A stretch of DNA of 19,795 bases from Prevotellaceae bacterium UBA3627. GTDB lineage: Bacteria > Bacteroidota > Bacteroidia > Bacteroidales > Bacteroidaceae. Below are positions 1-7,397 of this stretch, one piece after another. Each line of letters opens with the position of its first letter. The first letter of the stretch is position 1. The position numbers were made by a program, and so were the translations under genes. The stretch is taken from contig DFLE01000049.1 of NCBI GenBank assembly GCA_002373375.1, positions 173-19,967 of the forward strand, given 5' to 3'. The notes beneath the pieces are model-generated. The model did no database searches. It was not told the origin of the DNA and saw nothing but the letters and a program-made list of their open reading frames with translations.

Positions 1-238
1 TCATCTTGAAGACAATCACCTTGTCACCTTTTACGAGTGGAGTAACCACTTCACACACTACTTTTGCACCATCTACTGTAGGTGCACCTACTGTAACTGC
101 TCCACCATTGTCTACGAGCAGCACCTTGTCAAACTCAACAGCCTGGCCTTCCTCAACACCATTCATGTGGTGCACATAGAGCTTCTTGCCCTCTTCTGCC
201 TTGAACTGCTGACCCTGAATTTCTACAATTGCGTACAT
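1..238 (-). CDS. rplU: 50S ribosomal protein L21, 5' part (runs off the left edge)
   Basis: Reading the minus strand from the ATG at 238-236 gives 79 codons without a stop before the window edge, starting MYAIVEIQGQQFKAEEGKK. The N-terminal YAIVEIQGQQFKA, then VEFDKVLLVDNGG and the VGAPTV segment, are hallmarks of bacterial L21, a protein of about 100-105 residues that binds 23S rRNA in the large subunit. About three quarters of the protein is present; the C-terminal rRNA-binding part lies outside the window. In most bacteria rpmA (L27) follows, which cannot be seen here. A Bacteroidetes-type promoter lies upstream at 326-356, leaving a leader of roughly 80 nt. Confidence 0.95.
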   Translation of the reverse strand, partial: MYAIVEIQGQQFKAEEGKKLYVHHMNGVEEGQAVEFDKVLLVDNGGAVTVGAPTVDGAKVVCEVVTPLVKGDKVIVFKM

Positions 239-325
239 TTTTATATTGTAAAATTGGGTTTCTCCGCTGGGCGTCCAACACTATCTGCCGGCACTTAACC
301 GAGCCCATAACGGAATAATCGGCTG

Positions 326-356
326 CAAAGTTAATACTTTTTTTTCAGTCCTCAAA
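326..356 (-). promoter_or_regulatory. Bacteroidetes-type promoter of rplU
   Basis: On the minus strand there is TTTG (356-353), 19 bp, then TAACTTTG (333-326). This fits the Bacteroidetes sigma-ABfr consensus TTTG-N19/20-TAnnTTTG at every fixed position. Transcription should start near 319, giving a leader of about 80 nt before the rplU ATG. The leader contains GGGC/GCCC and CGG/CCG complementary stretches that could fold; whether L21 regulates its own mRNA through them is unknown. Confidence 0.75.
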
Positions 357-408
357 ATAAGTGCGTCTTTTTCTCTTCTCTTTCGATAACTTTATGATTA
401 TTTAACAC

Positions 409-451
409 AAAAGGATGAATACAAGGCCACAAACCATGTATCCATCCTTTT
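409..451 (-). terminator. Hairpin terminator after the phosphohexomutase gene
   Basis: AAAAGGATG (409-417) pairs with CATCCTTTT (443-451). After one A/C mismatch, ATACA (419-423) pairs with TGTAT (437-441), with a 13-nt loop. It lies 25-67 nt beyond the mutase stop codon, and the stem ends in a T run when read on the minus strand. It separates the mutase from rplU, which has its own promoter just downstream. Confidence 0.7.
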
Positions 452-475
452 ATATTATAATACTGTCAAAGTAAA

Positions 476-2218
476 TTACAAGCCAAGGCTTTTCTTTATC
501 TCCACAATACGAGCATCAGCCTTCGCTGTGAATGCATTATAGTCGCCATCAAACTGTCCAGCAACAGGCACCTCGCAGTAGAACTTAATCTTTGGCTCTG
601 TACCTGACGGACGAACAGAAATCTTCATGCCGTCCTCAGTAAACCACTGCAGAACATTGCTTGTTGTAGGCATATTGATGTCAACGACCTTACCATCGGC
701 AGTTGTCTGCTTCAATGTCTTATAGTCCTTAACCGTAACAACCTTTGAGCCGGCTATCTCCGTCGGAGGTGTCTGACGGAAGTCTTCCATCATCTTCTTT
801 ATCTCATCAGCCCCAGTCTTACCAGGCTTTGTCACGCTGACAGCTGCTTCCTTTTGGAAACCATACTCCTTATATATATCAAGCAACAAGTCAAAGAGTG
901 TCTTGCCCTGATCCTTTGCCCACGCTGCAATCTCACAGATAAGGCAGATAGATGCCGGTGCATCCTTATCGCGCACCTTGTCGTACGGCAGGTATCCGAA
1001 GGACTCCTCACCACCGCCAATATACTTACGCTTGCCCTCATTCTCACGTATGCGGTATGCTATCCACTTGAAGCCTGTATATTCATCGAAGCACTCCACA
1101 CCGTTAGCGCGTGCTATCTTTGCGATAAGCTCTGAGGTAACAATGGTCTTAACCATAAAGTCTGTAGGGTTAAGCTGGCCTAATGCCTTCTTGTTCTTGA
1201 TAGTGTACCAATAGAACATACAAGCGGTTTGGTTACCGTTAAGTATCTGCCATTCGCCCTTATCATTACGACATACGATGGCAAGACGGTCAGCATCAGG
1301 GTCAGTAGCCACCACAAGGTCTGCATTAAGCTTCGTACCCAGCTTCATTCCGAGCGTCATAGCCTCTGCATTCTCTGGGTTTGGCGATACCACAGTAGGG
1401 AAGTTACCATCTACAACCATCTGCTCTGGCACAACGTTGATATTCTGGAATCCCCATGAGCGCAGACACATTGGAACAATGTGACGACCTGTGCCATGCA
1501 TGGCTGAATATACTATATTGAGGTCTTTCTGACGGAGAATTACATCCTGGTCCACCATACTTTCCTTTACAGCCATCATGTAGTCATAGTCCATCTCACC
1601 ACCGATAATCTTTATAAGGTCAGGGTTACCTTCAAACTTAACGTCTTCAATCTTAACCTTGTTTACCTCTTCGATTATGCCAGTATCATGCGGAGCAAGC
1701 ACCTGTGCACCATCCTCCCAATATGCCTTATAGCCGTTGTACTCCTTCGGATTGTGCGATGCAGTGACATTCACACCTGCTTGAGCACCAAGCTGACGTA
1801 TAGCGAAAGAAATCTCAGGTGTAGGACGCAGGCTCTCAAACAGATAAGCCTTGATACCGTTGGCAGAGAAAATGTCTGCCACTGTCTCTGCAAACATACG
1901 TCCGTTATTGCGGCAGTCATGGCCCACCACTACAGAACACTGCTTGCCAGGGAAAGCCTTCAATATATAATTGGCAAACCCCTGTGTTGCCATACCGACG
2001 ACATACTTATTCATACGATTAGTGCCGGCACCCATAATGCCACGCAAACCACCCGTACCAAACTCAAGTGACTGGTAGAAAGCATCGATAAGAGCTGTCT
2101 TGTCAGGATTGTCGAGCATTGCCTGCACTTCCTTACGTGTATCTTCATCGAAAGATGATGACAGCCATTGCTTTGCCGTCTGCTCACACTGTGAAATTAA
2201 CTGTGAATTATTCTCCAT
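476..2218 (-). CDS. Phosphoglucomutase/phosphomannomutase (alpha-D-phosphohexomutase)
   Basis: The 580-residue cytoplasmic protein belongs to the alpha-D-phosphohexomutase superfamily, which interconverts hexose 1- and 6-phosphates through a phosphoserine enzyme. Visible signatures in order are FGTGGLRG (53-60), the catalytic loop TASHNP (152-157) with the phosphoserine at Ser154, the Mg-binding DPDADR (306-311), the sugar-binding GEESFG (403-408) and the phosphate-binding RPSGTEPK (536-543). Length and the FGTGGLRG start resemble the PGM2/PgcA-type branch (about 570-600 residues) more than the shorter GlmM or ManB enzymes. Substrate preference between glucose and mannose cannot be decided from sequence. 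The ATG at 2218-2216 gives the expected N-terminus. A -7 box lies at 2320-2313 and a terminator hairpin follows at 409-451, so it may be a single-gene unit. Confidence 0.93.
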   Translation of the reverse strand: MENNSQLISQCEQTAKQWLSSSFDEDTRKEVQAMLDNPDKTALIDAFYQSLEFGTGGLRGIMGAGTNRMNKYVVGMATQGFANYILKAFPGKQCSVVVGHDCRNNGRMFAETVADIFSANGIKAYLFESLRPTPEISFAIRQLGAQAGVNVTASHNPKEYNGYKAYWEDGAQVLAPHDTGIIEEVNKVKIEDVKFEGNPDLIKIIGGEMDYDYMMAVKESMVDQDVILRQKDLNIVYSAMHGTGRHIVPMCLRSWGFQNINVVPEQMVVDGNFPTVVSPNPENAEAMTLGMKLGTKLNADLVVATDPDADRLAIVCRNDKGEWQILNGNQTACMFYWYTIKNKKALGQLNPTDFMVKTIVTSELIAKIARANGVECFDEYTGFKWIAYRIRENEGKRKYIGGGEESFGYLPYDKVRDKDAPASICLICEIAAWAKDQGKTLFDLLLDIYKEYGFQKEAAVSVTKPGKTGADEIKKMMEDFRQTPPTEIAGSKVVTVKDYKTLKQTTADGKVVDINMPTTSNVLQWFTEDGMKISVRPSGTEPKIKFYCEVPVAGQFDGDYNAFTAKADARIVEIKKSLGL

Positions 2219-2312
2219 TGTTTATGTTAATTATTATATTGTCCTCAAATTGACATCGCCTGCAGCTATACTCCGCACAGCAAATGCCATTTAACCATCC
2301 CCCTACTGGCTA

Positions 2313-2320
2313 CAAAGGTA
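2313..2320 (-). promoter_or_regulatory. Probable -7 element for the phosphohexomutase gene
   Basis: TACCTTTG on the minus strand (2320-2313) matches the Bacteroidetes -7 box TAnnTTTG exactly. No clear TTTG is found 19-20 bp upstream, so only the -7 element is supported. It would give a leader of about 90 nt and diverges from the rlmH promoter. Confidence 0.5.
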
Positions 2321-2380
2321 TATATTTTTCCTGAATTATGGTAAAGTTTAGTCCCTTTTTTCAAAAAAAAACGTATTTAC

Positions 2381-2411
2381 TTGCCTATAAAGAGAAAAAT
2401 GTATATCTTTG
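2381..2411 (+). promoter_or_regulatory. Bacteroidetes-type promoter of rlmH, giving a near-leaderless start
   Basis: TTG (2381-2383), 20 bp, then TATCTTTG (2404-2411) fits the Bacteroidetes consensus. The -7 box ends only 8 nt before the rlmH ATG at 2420, so transcription starting about 4-8 nt beyond the box would leave a leader of 0-5 nt. Confidence 0.65.
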
Positions 2412-2419
2412 CCGTAATA

Positions 2420-2890
2420 ATGAAGACAGAGCTAATATTAATAGGTAAAACAAATAGCAAGCATTTCCAGGCAGGCATTGATGATTACTCAGAGCGCATC
2501 ACTCACTATATGCCTTTCTCTATCATCACCCTGCCCGACATCAAGAACAGCAAATCACTCACTGAAACTCTGATAAAAGAAAAAGAAGGAGAACAGATAT
2601 TAAAGAACATACAACCCTCTGATTGCCTCGTCTTACTGGATGAGCATGGCAAAGAGCACAGATCCGTTGACTTCGCAAAATGGTTAGAAGGCAAGCAACT
2701 CACTTCCAGACGTCTTGTATTCTGCATTGGTGGCGCCTACGGTTTTTCTGACAGTGTGTACAAACGGGCTGATGAGATGGTGTCTTTATCAAAGATGACA
2801 TTCTCACACCAGATGGTAAGGCTTATCTTTACAGAGCAACTGTATCGTGCCTGTACCATCATGAAAGGTGAGCCATATCATCATGAATGA
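2420..2890 (+). CDS. rlmH: 23S rRNA (pseudouridine1915-N3)-methyltransferase RlmH
   Basis: The 156-residue protein is a SPOUT-class methyltransferase that uses S-adenosylmethionine to methylate pseudouridine 1915 in helix 69 of 23S rRNA on assembled ribosomes. Family features are the start MKTELILIGKT, the central LVLLDEHGKEHRS, the knot-forming FCIGGAYGFSDSVY that binds SAM, and the C-terminal EQLYRACTIMKGEPYHHE, close to the LYRA...PYHRE ending of E. coli RlmH. Length matches the usual 155-159. The frame stays open upstream to a TTG at 2381, but that codon is the promoter -33 element and the extra 13 residues have no family counterpart, so the ATG at 2420 is used. The GH106 gene follows after 46 bp with no obvious promoter. 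Confidence 0.95.
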   Translation: MKTELILIGKTNSKHFQAGIDDYSERITHYMPFSIITLPDIKNSKSLTETLIKEKEGEQILKNIQPSDCLVLLDEHGKEHRSVDFAKWLEGKQLTSRRLVFCIGGAYGFSDSVYKRADEMVSLSKMTFSHQMVRLIFTEQLYRACTIMKGEPYHHE

Positions 2891-2936
2891 CTATTAACTT
2901 ATTAACAACGCACAATTTATAATTCGTATTTGCAGT

Positions 2937-5579
2937 ATGCTTAAAAGGTTATTTTTTGCGATTTCTATTATTCTGCTGGCACTCTATACTACAGACGCAG
3001 CTGCCCAGACTGTGTCAACAGCCAAGCCTGGCGCACGCTGGTGGTGGCTCGGTTCTGCCGTTGACAAGGAGAACTTAAGATGGAGCATGGAGCAATATGC
3101 ATCCCATGGCATTGGAGCATTAGAGATAACACCTCTATACGGTGTTCAAGGTAACGAGAAAAACAATATCGACTTCCTCTCTCCTAAATGGATGGAGATG
3201 TTGTCATACGTCATAAGCGAAGGAAAACGCCTCGGTATAGAGATAGACATGAACAATGGTACCGGATGGCCTTTCGGCGGTCCCACCACGACATTGTCTG
3301 AAGCCGCCTGCAAACTGGTAGTTGTTGACACATTGGTTGATGCCAAGGCGTTGAAGAATGGTGTAACGCTTCGCCTACCGGCAAAAGAGAAGCAGAGTTC
3401 CATATTCAGCTTTGCCACTGCATATCCTCACGACATCAAAGGATATAAAGGAGATGGTGAAGATGTCTCCGCCTGCGTAGGTAGCAACGGCTCGCTTACA
3501 TGGAAAGCCCCGAAGAACGGTATGTGGCGCATCATAGCTGTTTATAACGGACGAACCAAGCAGCAAGTGAAACGCGCCGCACCTGGCGGAGCCGGATTGG
3601 TCATTGACCATTTTGACAAACTCGCCGTAAAGAATTATCTCAGCAAGTTTGACAAAGCGTTCAACGCCAACCACACCCCATGGCCACAAGTTTCATTCAA
3701 TGACTCATACGAGGTGTACGGAGCAGACTGGACCCCTACCCTTCCACAGGAGTTCGAGAAAAGACGCGGATACTCTCTGAAAAAGAATATAAACAAGCTT
3801 GTGGACCGTGACACCGTCATGGTACATGATTACCGCGAGACTCTTTCCGATATGCTGCTTGAGAATTTCACCAACCAGTGGGTATGGTGGTCACACTCCC
3901 ACGGCATGCAGGTAAAGAACCAAGCACATGGTTCTCCTGCCAACTTGCTTGACCTTTACGCTGCAGTGGACATTCCTGAGATTGAGGGATTCGGACTGAG
4001 TGAATTTGGCATCAAGGGACTGCGTACAGACCCAGGTATGACAAAGCTCAACGACTCTGACTACTCCATGTTCAAATATGCCCCAAGCGCTGCGCATGTA
4101 ACAGGCAAGCGTCTGGTGTCAAGCGAAACTTTCACATGGCTTACAGAGCATTTCCGCACATCCCTCTCTCAGATGAAGCCTGACCTTGACCTCATGTTCT
4201 GTGCTGGAGTGAACCACATGTACTATCATGGCACATGCTATTCTCCCAAGAACGATCCATGGCCGGGATGGAAATTCTATGCAAGTGTGGACATGTCACC
4301 CACAAACACAATATGGCGTGACGCCATATACCTTAACGAATACATCGAGCGTTGCCAGAAACTCCTGCAGTCTGGCGAGCCTGACAACGACTTCTTGGTT
4401 TACTTCCCTATACACAACCTTTGGCAGAAGAACCTGAAGACGCTGCTGATGAAGTTTGAGATTCACAACCTCGGAAAACTTGCTCCAGAATTCAAGAAAT
4501 CAATACTTGAACTTGACAGAATGGGATATGACTGCGACTATGTGTCAGACCTGCAGGTGTTAGGATTGCGCTCATACATCAACAAGAACGGCAAGAGAGA
4601 CATTATGACTGAGGCTGGCGTTACATACAGAGCACTTGTCATTCCCGAAGGCACCATCCTTCCCGACAATGTCAAGAACCGCATCGAGACACTCAAGGCG
4701 CAAGGCATAACAGTCATCTACGGTAACGACGACGCTGCTTTCTCACAGGTAGCCCGTCCAGAGCAGCTGAAACGCCAGCATCATCTCAATTTGATACGCA
4801 GAAAATCGGGCAAAGGCTACTGCTATTTCATAGCTAACCTTACACCAAACGATGTTGACGCATATTGCCAAGTATCAAAGAAGTTTAACAACGCACGTTG
4901 GTACGACCCTCTGACTAACAATTACTACGCTGCCGAAACACCTAACGGAAAGATACGCGTGACACTGCGTTCAGGAGAGTCTATGTTCCTGCAATTAGAT
5001 TGTCACAAAGACAATTCTCAACAACTTTTCATGCGTCCTACAGCCAAGGTACAAGAGACAGAGATTAATCTTGACAAGGGATGGAAGCTGTCTTTCGTCG
5101 AAGAGAGCCCGAAAGTAAATGCCACATTCAAGTTAAACAACCTGCAGACATGGGAGAAACTTAATAACGACTCTGCCAAGGTTACTATGGGAACCGGTGT
5201 ATATGAGACCACATTCAAGATAACCTCCAACATCGGACGCAACTATGCAATAGACCTCGGCGATGTAAGAGAAAGTGCACGAGTATATATAAATAATGAG
5301 TATATAGGATGTGCTTGGAGCGTACCATACATACTCAGCTTTAACGGCAGTGTACTTAAAAAAGGCATCAACACTATACGCATAGAGGTTACCAATCTCC
5401 CTGCTAACCGCATAGCCGACCTTGACAGGAAAGGTGTAAAATGGCGTAAGATGGAGGAGATAAACGTGGTCAACATAAAATACAAGAACACGAAGTATGA
5501 CGACTGGGCACCAATGCCATCAGGCTTGAACTCCACCGTCAAGATATACGAGACAAAAATAAGTAATATAATACAATAA
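2937..5579 (+). CDS. GH106-type alpha-L-rhamnosidase, secreted
   Basis: The 880-residue protein begins with a signal peptide (MLKRLFFAISIILLALYTTDAAAQ, cut near residue 24). It resembles glycoside hydrolase family 106, which removes alpha-L-rhamnose from rhamnogalacturonan-type pectin. Matching features are GARWWWLGSAVDKE near residue 33, GIGALEITPLYGV (58-70), FLSPKWMEML, IEIDMNNGTGWPFGGP (101-116), SFNDSYE (Glu259) followed by KRRGYSL, SSETFTW (Glu397) and CAGVNHMYYHG. Glu259 and Glu397 are plausible catalytic residues by position, not by alignment. The last 180 or so residues look like a GH2-type beta-sandwich (LDKGWKLSF, YINNEYIG, NTIRIEVTNLPANR). It is shorter than characterised GH106 enzymes (about 1,100). 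The Ala-Ala-Ala-Gln cleavage region has no lipobox cysteine, so periplasmic location is likely. The DUF1015 gene starts 6 bp after its stop. No SusC/D genes adjoin it. Confidence 0.85.
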   Translation: MLKRLFFAISIILLALYTTDAAAQTVSTAKPGARWWWLGSAVDKENLRWSMEQYASHGIGALEITPLYGVQGNEKNNIDFLSPKWMEMLSYVISEGKRLGIEIDMNNGTGWPFGGPTTTLSEAACKLVVVDTLVDAKALKNGVTLRLPAKEKQSSIFSFATAYPHDIKGYKGDGEDVSACVGSNGSLTWKAPKNGMWRIIAVYNGRTKQQVKRAAPGGAGLVIDHFDKLAVKNYLSKFDKAFNANHTPWPQVSFNDSYEVYGADWTPTLPQEFEKRRGYSLKKNINKLVDRDTVMVHDYRETLSDMLLENFTNQWVWWSHSHGMQVKNQAHGSPANLLDLYAAVDIPEIEGFGLSEFGIKGLRTDPGMTKLNDSDYSMFKYAPSAAHVTGKRLVSSETFTWLTEHFRTSLSQMKPDLDLMFCAGVNHMYYHGTCYSPKNDPWPGWKFYASVDMSPTNTIWRDAIYLNEYIERCQKLLQSGEPDNDFLVYFPIHNLWQKNLKTLLMKFEIHNLGKLAPEFKKSILELDRMGYDCDYVSDLQVLGLRSYINKNGKRDIMTEAGVTYRALVIPEGTILPDNVKNRIETLKAQGITVIYGNDDAAFSQVARPEQLKRQHHLNLIRRKSGKGYCYFIANLTPNDVDAYCQVSKKFNNARWYDPLTNNYYAAETPNGKIRVTLRSGESMFLQLDCHKDNSQQLFMRPTAKVQETEINLDKGWKLSFVEESPKVNATFKLNNLQTWEKLNNDSAKVTMGTGVYETTFKITSNIGRNYAIDLGDVRESARVYINNEYIGCAWSVPYILSFNGSVLKKGINTIRIEVTNLPANRIADLDRKGVKWRKMEEINVVNIKYKNTKYDDWAPMPSGLNSTVKIYETKISNIIQ

Positions 5580-5585
5580 AACGTT

Positions 5586-6854
5586 ATGGCAATAGTAAAA
5601 CCATTTAAGGGCATACGCCCACCAAAAGAATTAGTAGAACAGGTAGAGTCACGTCCTTATGACGTACTTGACTCTGAGGAAGCACGCGCTGAGGCTGGCG
5701 ACAACGAGAAGTCTCTCTACCACATCATCAAGCCTGAGATAAACTTCGAGCCTGGCACATCTGAGTACGACCCTAAGGTCTATGAGGAGGCAGCGCGCCA
5801 GTTCCAGAAGTTCCAGGATAATGGCTGGCTCGTACAGGATGACAAGGAGCAGTATTACATCTATGCACAAACATCCAAGCTGCCTGCAAACGGTGGCAAG
5901 GAGAAGACACAGTATGGTCTCGTCGTAGGTGCATACTCTGGCGACTACGAGAAGGGCATAATTAAAAAACACGAGCTTACACGTCGCGACAAGGAAGAGG
6001 ATCGCATGAAACACGTCCGCGTCAACAACGCCAACATTGAGCCTGTATTCTTCGCTTATCCAGACAACAGCACTCTTGACAAACTCATCATGCGCTATGC
6101 TGCCACACAGCCTGAATATGATTTCGTGGCACCTATCGACGGATTCCGTCATCAGCTTTGGGTGGTTAGCGATGACAACGACATCAAGACCATCACTGAT
6201 GAATTTGCAAAGATGCCTGCCCTGTACATCGCCGACGGTCACCACCGTTCTGCAGCTGCCGCACTCGTAGGTACTGAGCGCGCTAAGCAGAATCCCAACC
6301 ACAAAGGCGACGAGGAGTACAACTACTTCATGGCTGTATGCTTCCAGGCAAGCCAGCTGACTGTGCTCGACTACAACCGCGTAGTGAAAGACCTCAACGG
6401 AAACACCTCTGAGCAGTTCCTTGAGAAACTCGCAAAGAACTTCGTCGTAGAGAAGAAGGGCACTGAGGAGTATCGTCCACAGCACGCTCACCAATTCTCT
6501 CTCTACCTTGACGGTGAGTGGTACAGCCTTGACGCAAAGCCAGGCACATACGACGACAGCGACCCAATCGGCGTTCTTGACGTTGACATATCCTCACGCC
6601 TCATCCTGCAGGATATCCTCGAACTTGGCGACCTGCGTTCTTCACAGCGCATCGACTTCGTTGGTGGTCTGCGTGGACTCGGCGAACTGAAGCGTCGCGT
6701 TGACAGTGGTGAGATGCGTGCGGCTCTTGCCCTCTACCCTGTCTCTATGAAGCAGATCATGGACATCGCTGATTCTGGCAACATCATGCCTCCTAAGGCA
6801 ACATGGTTTGAGCCAAAACTCCGTTCTGGATTGGTAATCCACAAACTGGACTAA
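5586..6854 (+). CDS. DUF1015 family protein (ParB/SerK-like motif)
   Basis: This 422-residue protein has no signal peptide or membrane segment and matches the DUF1015 (COG4198) family: MAIVKPFKGIRP at the start, SRPYDVLDSEEAR (22-34), SLYHIIKPE, KKHELTRRDKEEDRMKH (127-143), IADGHHRSAAA (215-225) and CFQASQLTVLDYNRVV. No reaction is proven for the family as far as I know. The DGHHR motif resembles the DGHxR motif of the ParB/sulfiredoxin-like free serine kinases (SerK, SbnI), and from memory DUF1015 genes in other Bacteroidales often adjoin serA/serC. A role in serine or phosphoserine metabolism is therefore a reasonable inference. Here it sits 6 bp behind the GH106 gene, an odd partner, and is closed by the terminator at 6879-6915. 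Codon use is strongly biased (GAG, AAG, GAC), as in a well-expressed gene. Confidence 0.85.
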   Translation: MAIVKPFKGIRPPKELVEQVESRPYDVLDSEEARAEAGDNEKSLYHIIKPEINFEPGTSEYDPKVYEEAARQFQKFQDNGWLVQDDKEQYYIYAQTSKLPANGGKEKTQYGLVVGAYSGDYEKGIIKKHELTRRDKEEDRMKHVRVNNANIEPVFFAYPDNSTLDKLIMRYAATQPEYDFVAPIDGFRHQLWVVSDDNDIKTITDEFAKMPALYIADGHHRSAAAALVGTERAKQNPNHKGDEEYNYFMAVCFQASQLTVLDYNRVVKDLNGNTSEQFLEKLAKNFVVEKKGTEEYRPQHAHQFSLYLDGEWYSLDAKPGTYDDSDPIGVLDVDISSRLILQDILELGDLRSSQRIDFVGGLRGLGELKRRVDSGEMRAALALYPVSMKQIMDIADSGNIMPPKATWFEPKLRSGLVIHKLD

Positions 6855-6878
6855 AATTAACATTCCATACTACACATC

Positions 6879-6915
6879 AAAAGCTATCACTTTTCCTAAT
6901 AAAGTGATAGCTTTT
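6879..6915 (+). terminator. Strong hairpin terminator after the DUF1015 gene
   Basis: AAAAGCTATCACTTT (6879-6893) pairs perfectly over 15 bp with AAAGTGATAGCTTTT (6901-6915) around a 7-nt loop, followed by ATTTTAT. The stop codon is 25 nt upstream. The arm contains AAAAGCTATCA, identical to part of the 22-bp repeats at 18545-18676. Confidence 0.85.
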
Positions 6916-7011
6916 ATTTTATCAAGAACAATGCCTACATGAAACCATATTAGCAACACACACCCTTTTGCTGTCTTTTTACAATTAATTTCAAAAAAAT
7001 ATACCAAAACA

Positions 7012-7043
7012 TTTGGTAGAATAAAAAAAAATAGCTACCTTTG
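7012..7043 (+). promoter_or_regulatory. Promoter of the tRNA-Ser/tRNA-Glu unit
   Basis: TTTG (7012-7015), 20 bp, then TACCTTTG (7036-7043) matches the Bacteroidetes consensus fully. Transcription would begin about 30 nt before tRNA-Ser, and both tRNAs would share one precursor ending at the terminator at 7268-7309. Confidence 0.8.
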
Positions 7044-7080
7044 CACTCGCATTAAGAAAACGGTGTCGGTTTGACAACAG

Positions 7081-7168
7081 GGAAGGTTGGGTGAGTGGCT
7101 GAAACCACCAGTTTGCTAAACTGACGTACGGGTTTACCGTACCGGGGGTTCGAATCCCCCACCTTCCG
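7081..7168 (+). tRNA. tRNA-Ser (anticodon GCU)
   Basis: The acceptor arms GGAAGGT (7081-7087) and ACCTTCC (7161-7167) pair, followed by discriminator G, the usual one for serine tRNAs. The anticodon loop TTGCTAA gives GCU, reading AGC and AGU. The class II variable arm GTACGG/CCGTAC and the T arm GGGGG-TTCGAAT-CCCCC are intact. The outermost base pair of the anticodon stem looks like a C-A mismatch. CCA is not encoded; the sequence after the discriminator is CACC. Confidence 0.93.
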
Positions 7169-7185
7169 CACCTTTTCTTGCAAAT

Positions 7186-7258
7186 GGTGGGTTCATCTAG
7201 TGGCCTAGGATACCGGCCTCTCACGCCGGGTACACGGGTTCGACTCCCGTACCCACTA
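7186..7258 (+). tRNA. tRNA-Glu (anticodon CUC)
   Basis: GGTGGGT (7186-7192) pairs with ACCCACT (7251-7257), with a G-T pair at the end, followed by discriminator A. The D arm TCTAGTGGCCTAGGA is typical of glutamate tRNAs. The anticodon stem CCGGC/GCCGG encloses CTCTCAC, so the anticodon is CUC, reading GAG. The T arm ACGGG-TTCGACT-CCCGT is intact. CCA is not encoded. It lies 17 nt after tRNA-Ser and is probably processed from the same transcript. Confidence 0.93.
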
Positions 7259-7267
7259 CTACAAGAG

Positions 7268-7309
7268 AAGAAATGACATCTGATTTTATATTAGGTGTCA
7301 TTTCTTTTT
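7268..7309 (+). terminator. Terminator of the tRNA unit
   Basis: AAGAAATGACA (7268-7278) pairs perfectly over 11 bp with TGTCATTTCTT (7296-7306) around a 17-nt loop, with a run of five Ts at 7305-7309 at the end. It begins 10 nt after tRNA-Glu. Its T run overlaps the -33 element of the next promoter. Confidence 0.85.
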
Positions 7310-7337
7310 GTTATATGGATTTTTTTGAGTAACTTTG
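7307..7337 (+). promoter_or_regulatory. Promoter of the LysM glucosaminidase gene, overlapping the terminator
   Basis: TTTG (7307-7310), 19 bp, then TAACTTTG (7330-7337) matches the Bacteroidetes consensus. The expected leader before the ATG at 7398 is about 55 nt. Bases 7307-7309 belong both to the -33 box and to the T run of the tRNA terminator. Confidence 0.75.
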
Positions 7338-7397
7338 TAACTTAAAAACAATAGTCTTCCAAAGGCCGTTATATTTACAACCATACCAAATATCTGT

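Noticed and set aside
2381..2419. Upstream TTG start for rlmH adding 13 residues
   Set aside because: The TTG coincides with the promoter -33 element, the added residues would lie before the expected transcription start, and the family N-terminus begins at the ATG at 2420.
5649..6494. Minus-strand open frame of 281 codons opposite the DUF1015 gene
   Set aside because: The plus-strand protein is a clear DUF1015 member. The antisense translation is an unnatural Val/Leu/Cys-rich sequence produced by GAG/GAC/AAG codons read backwards.
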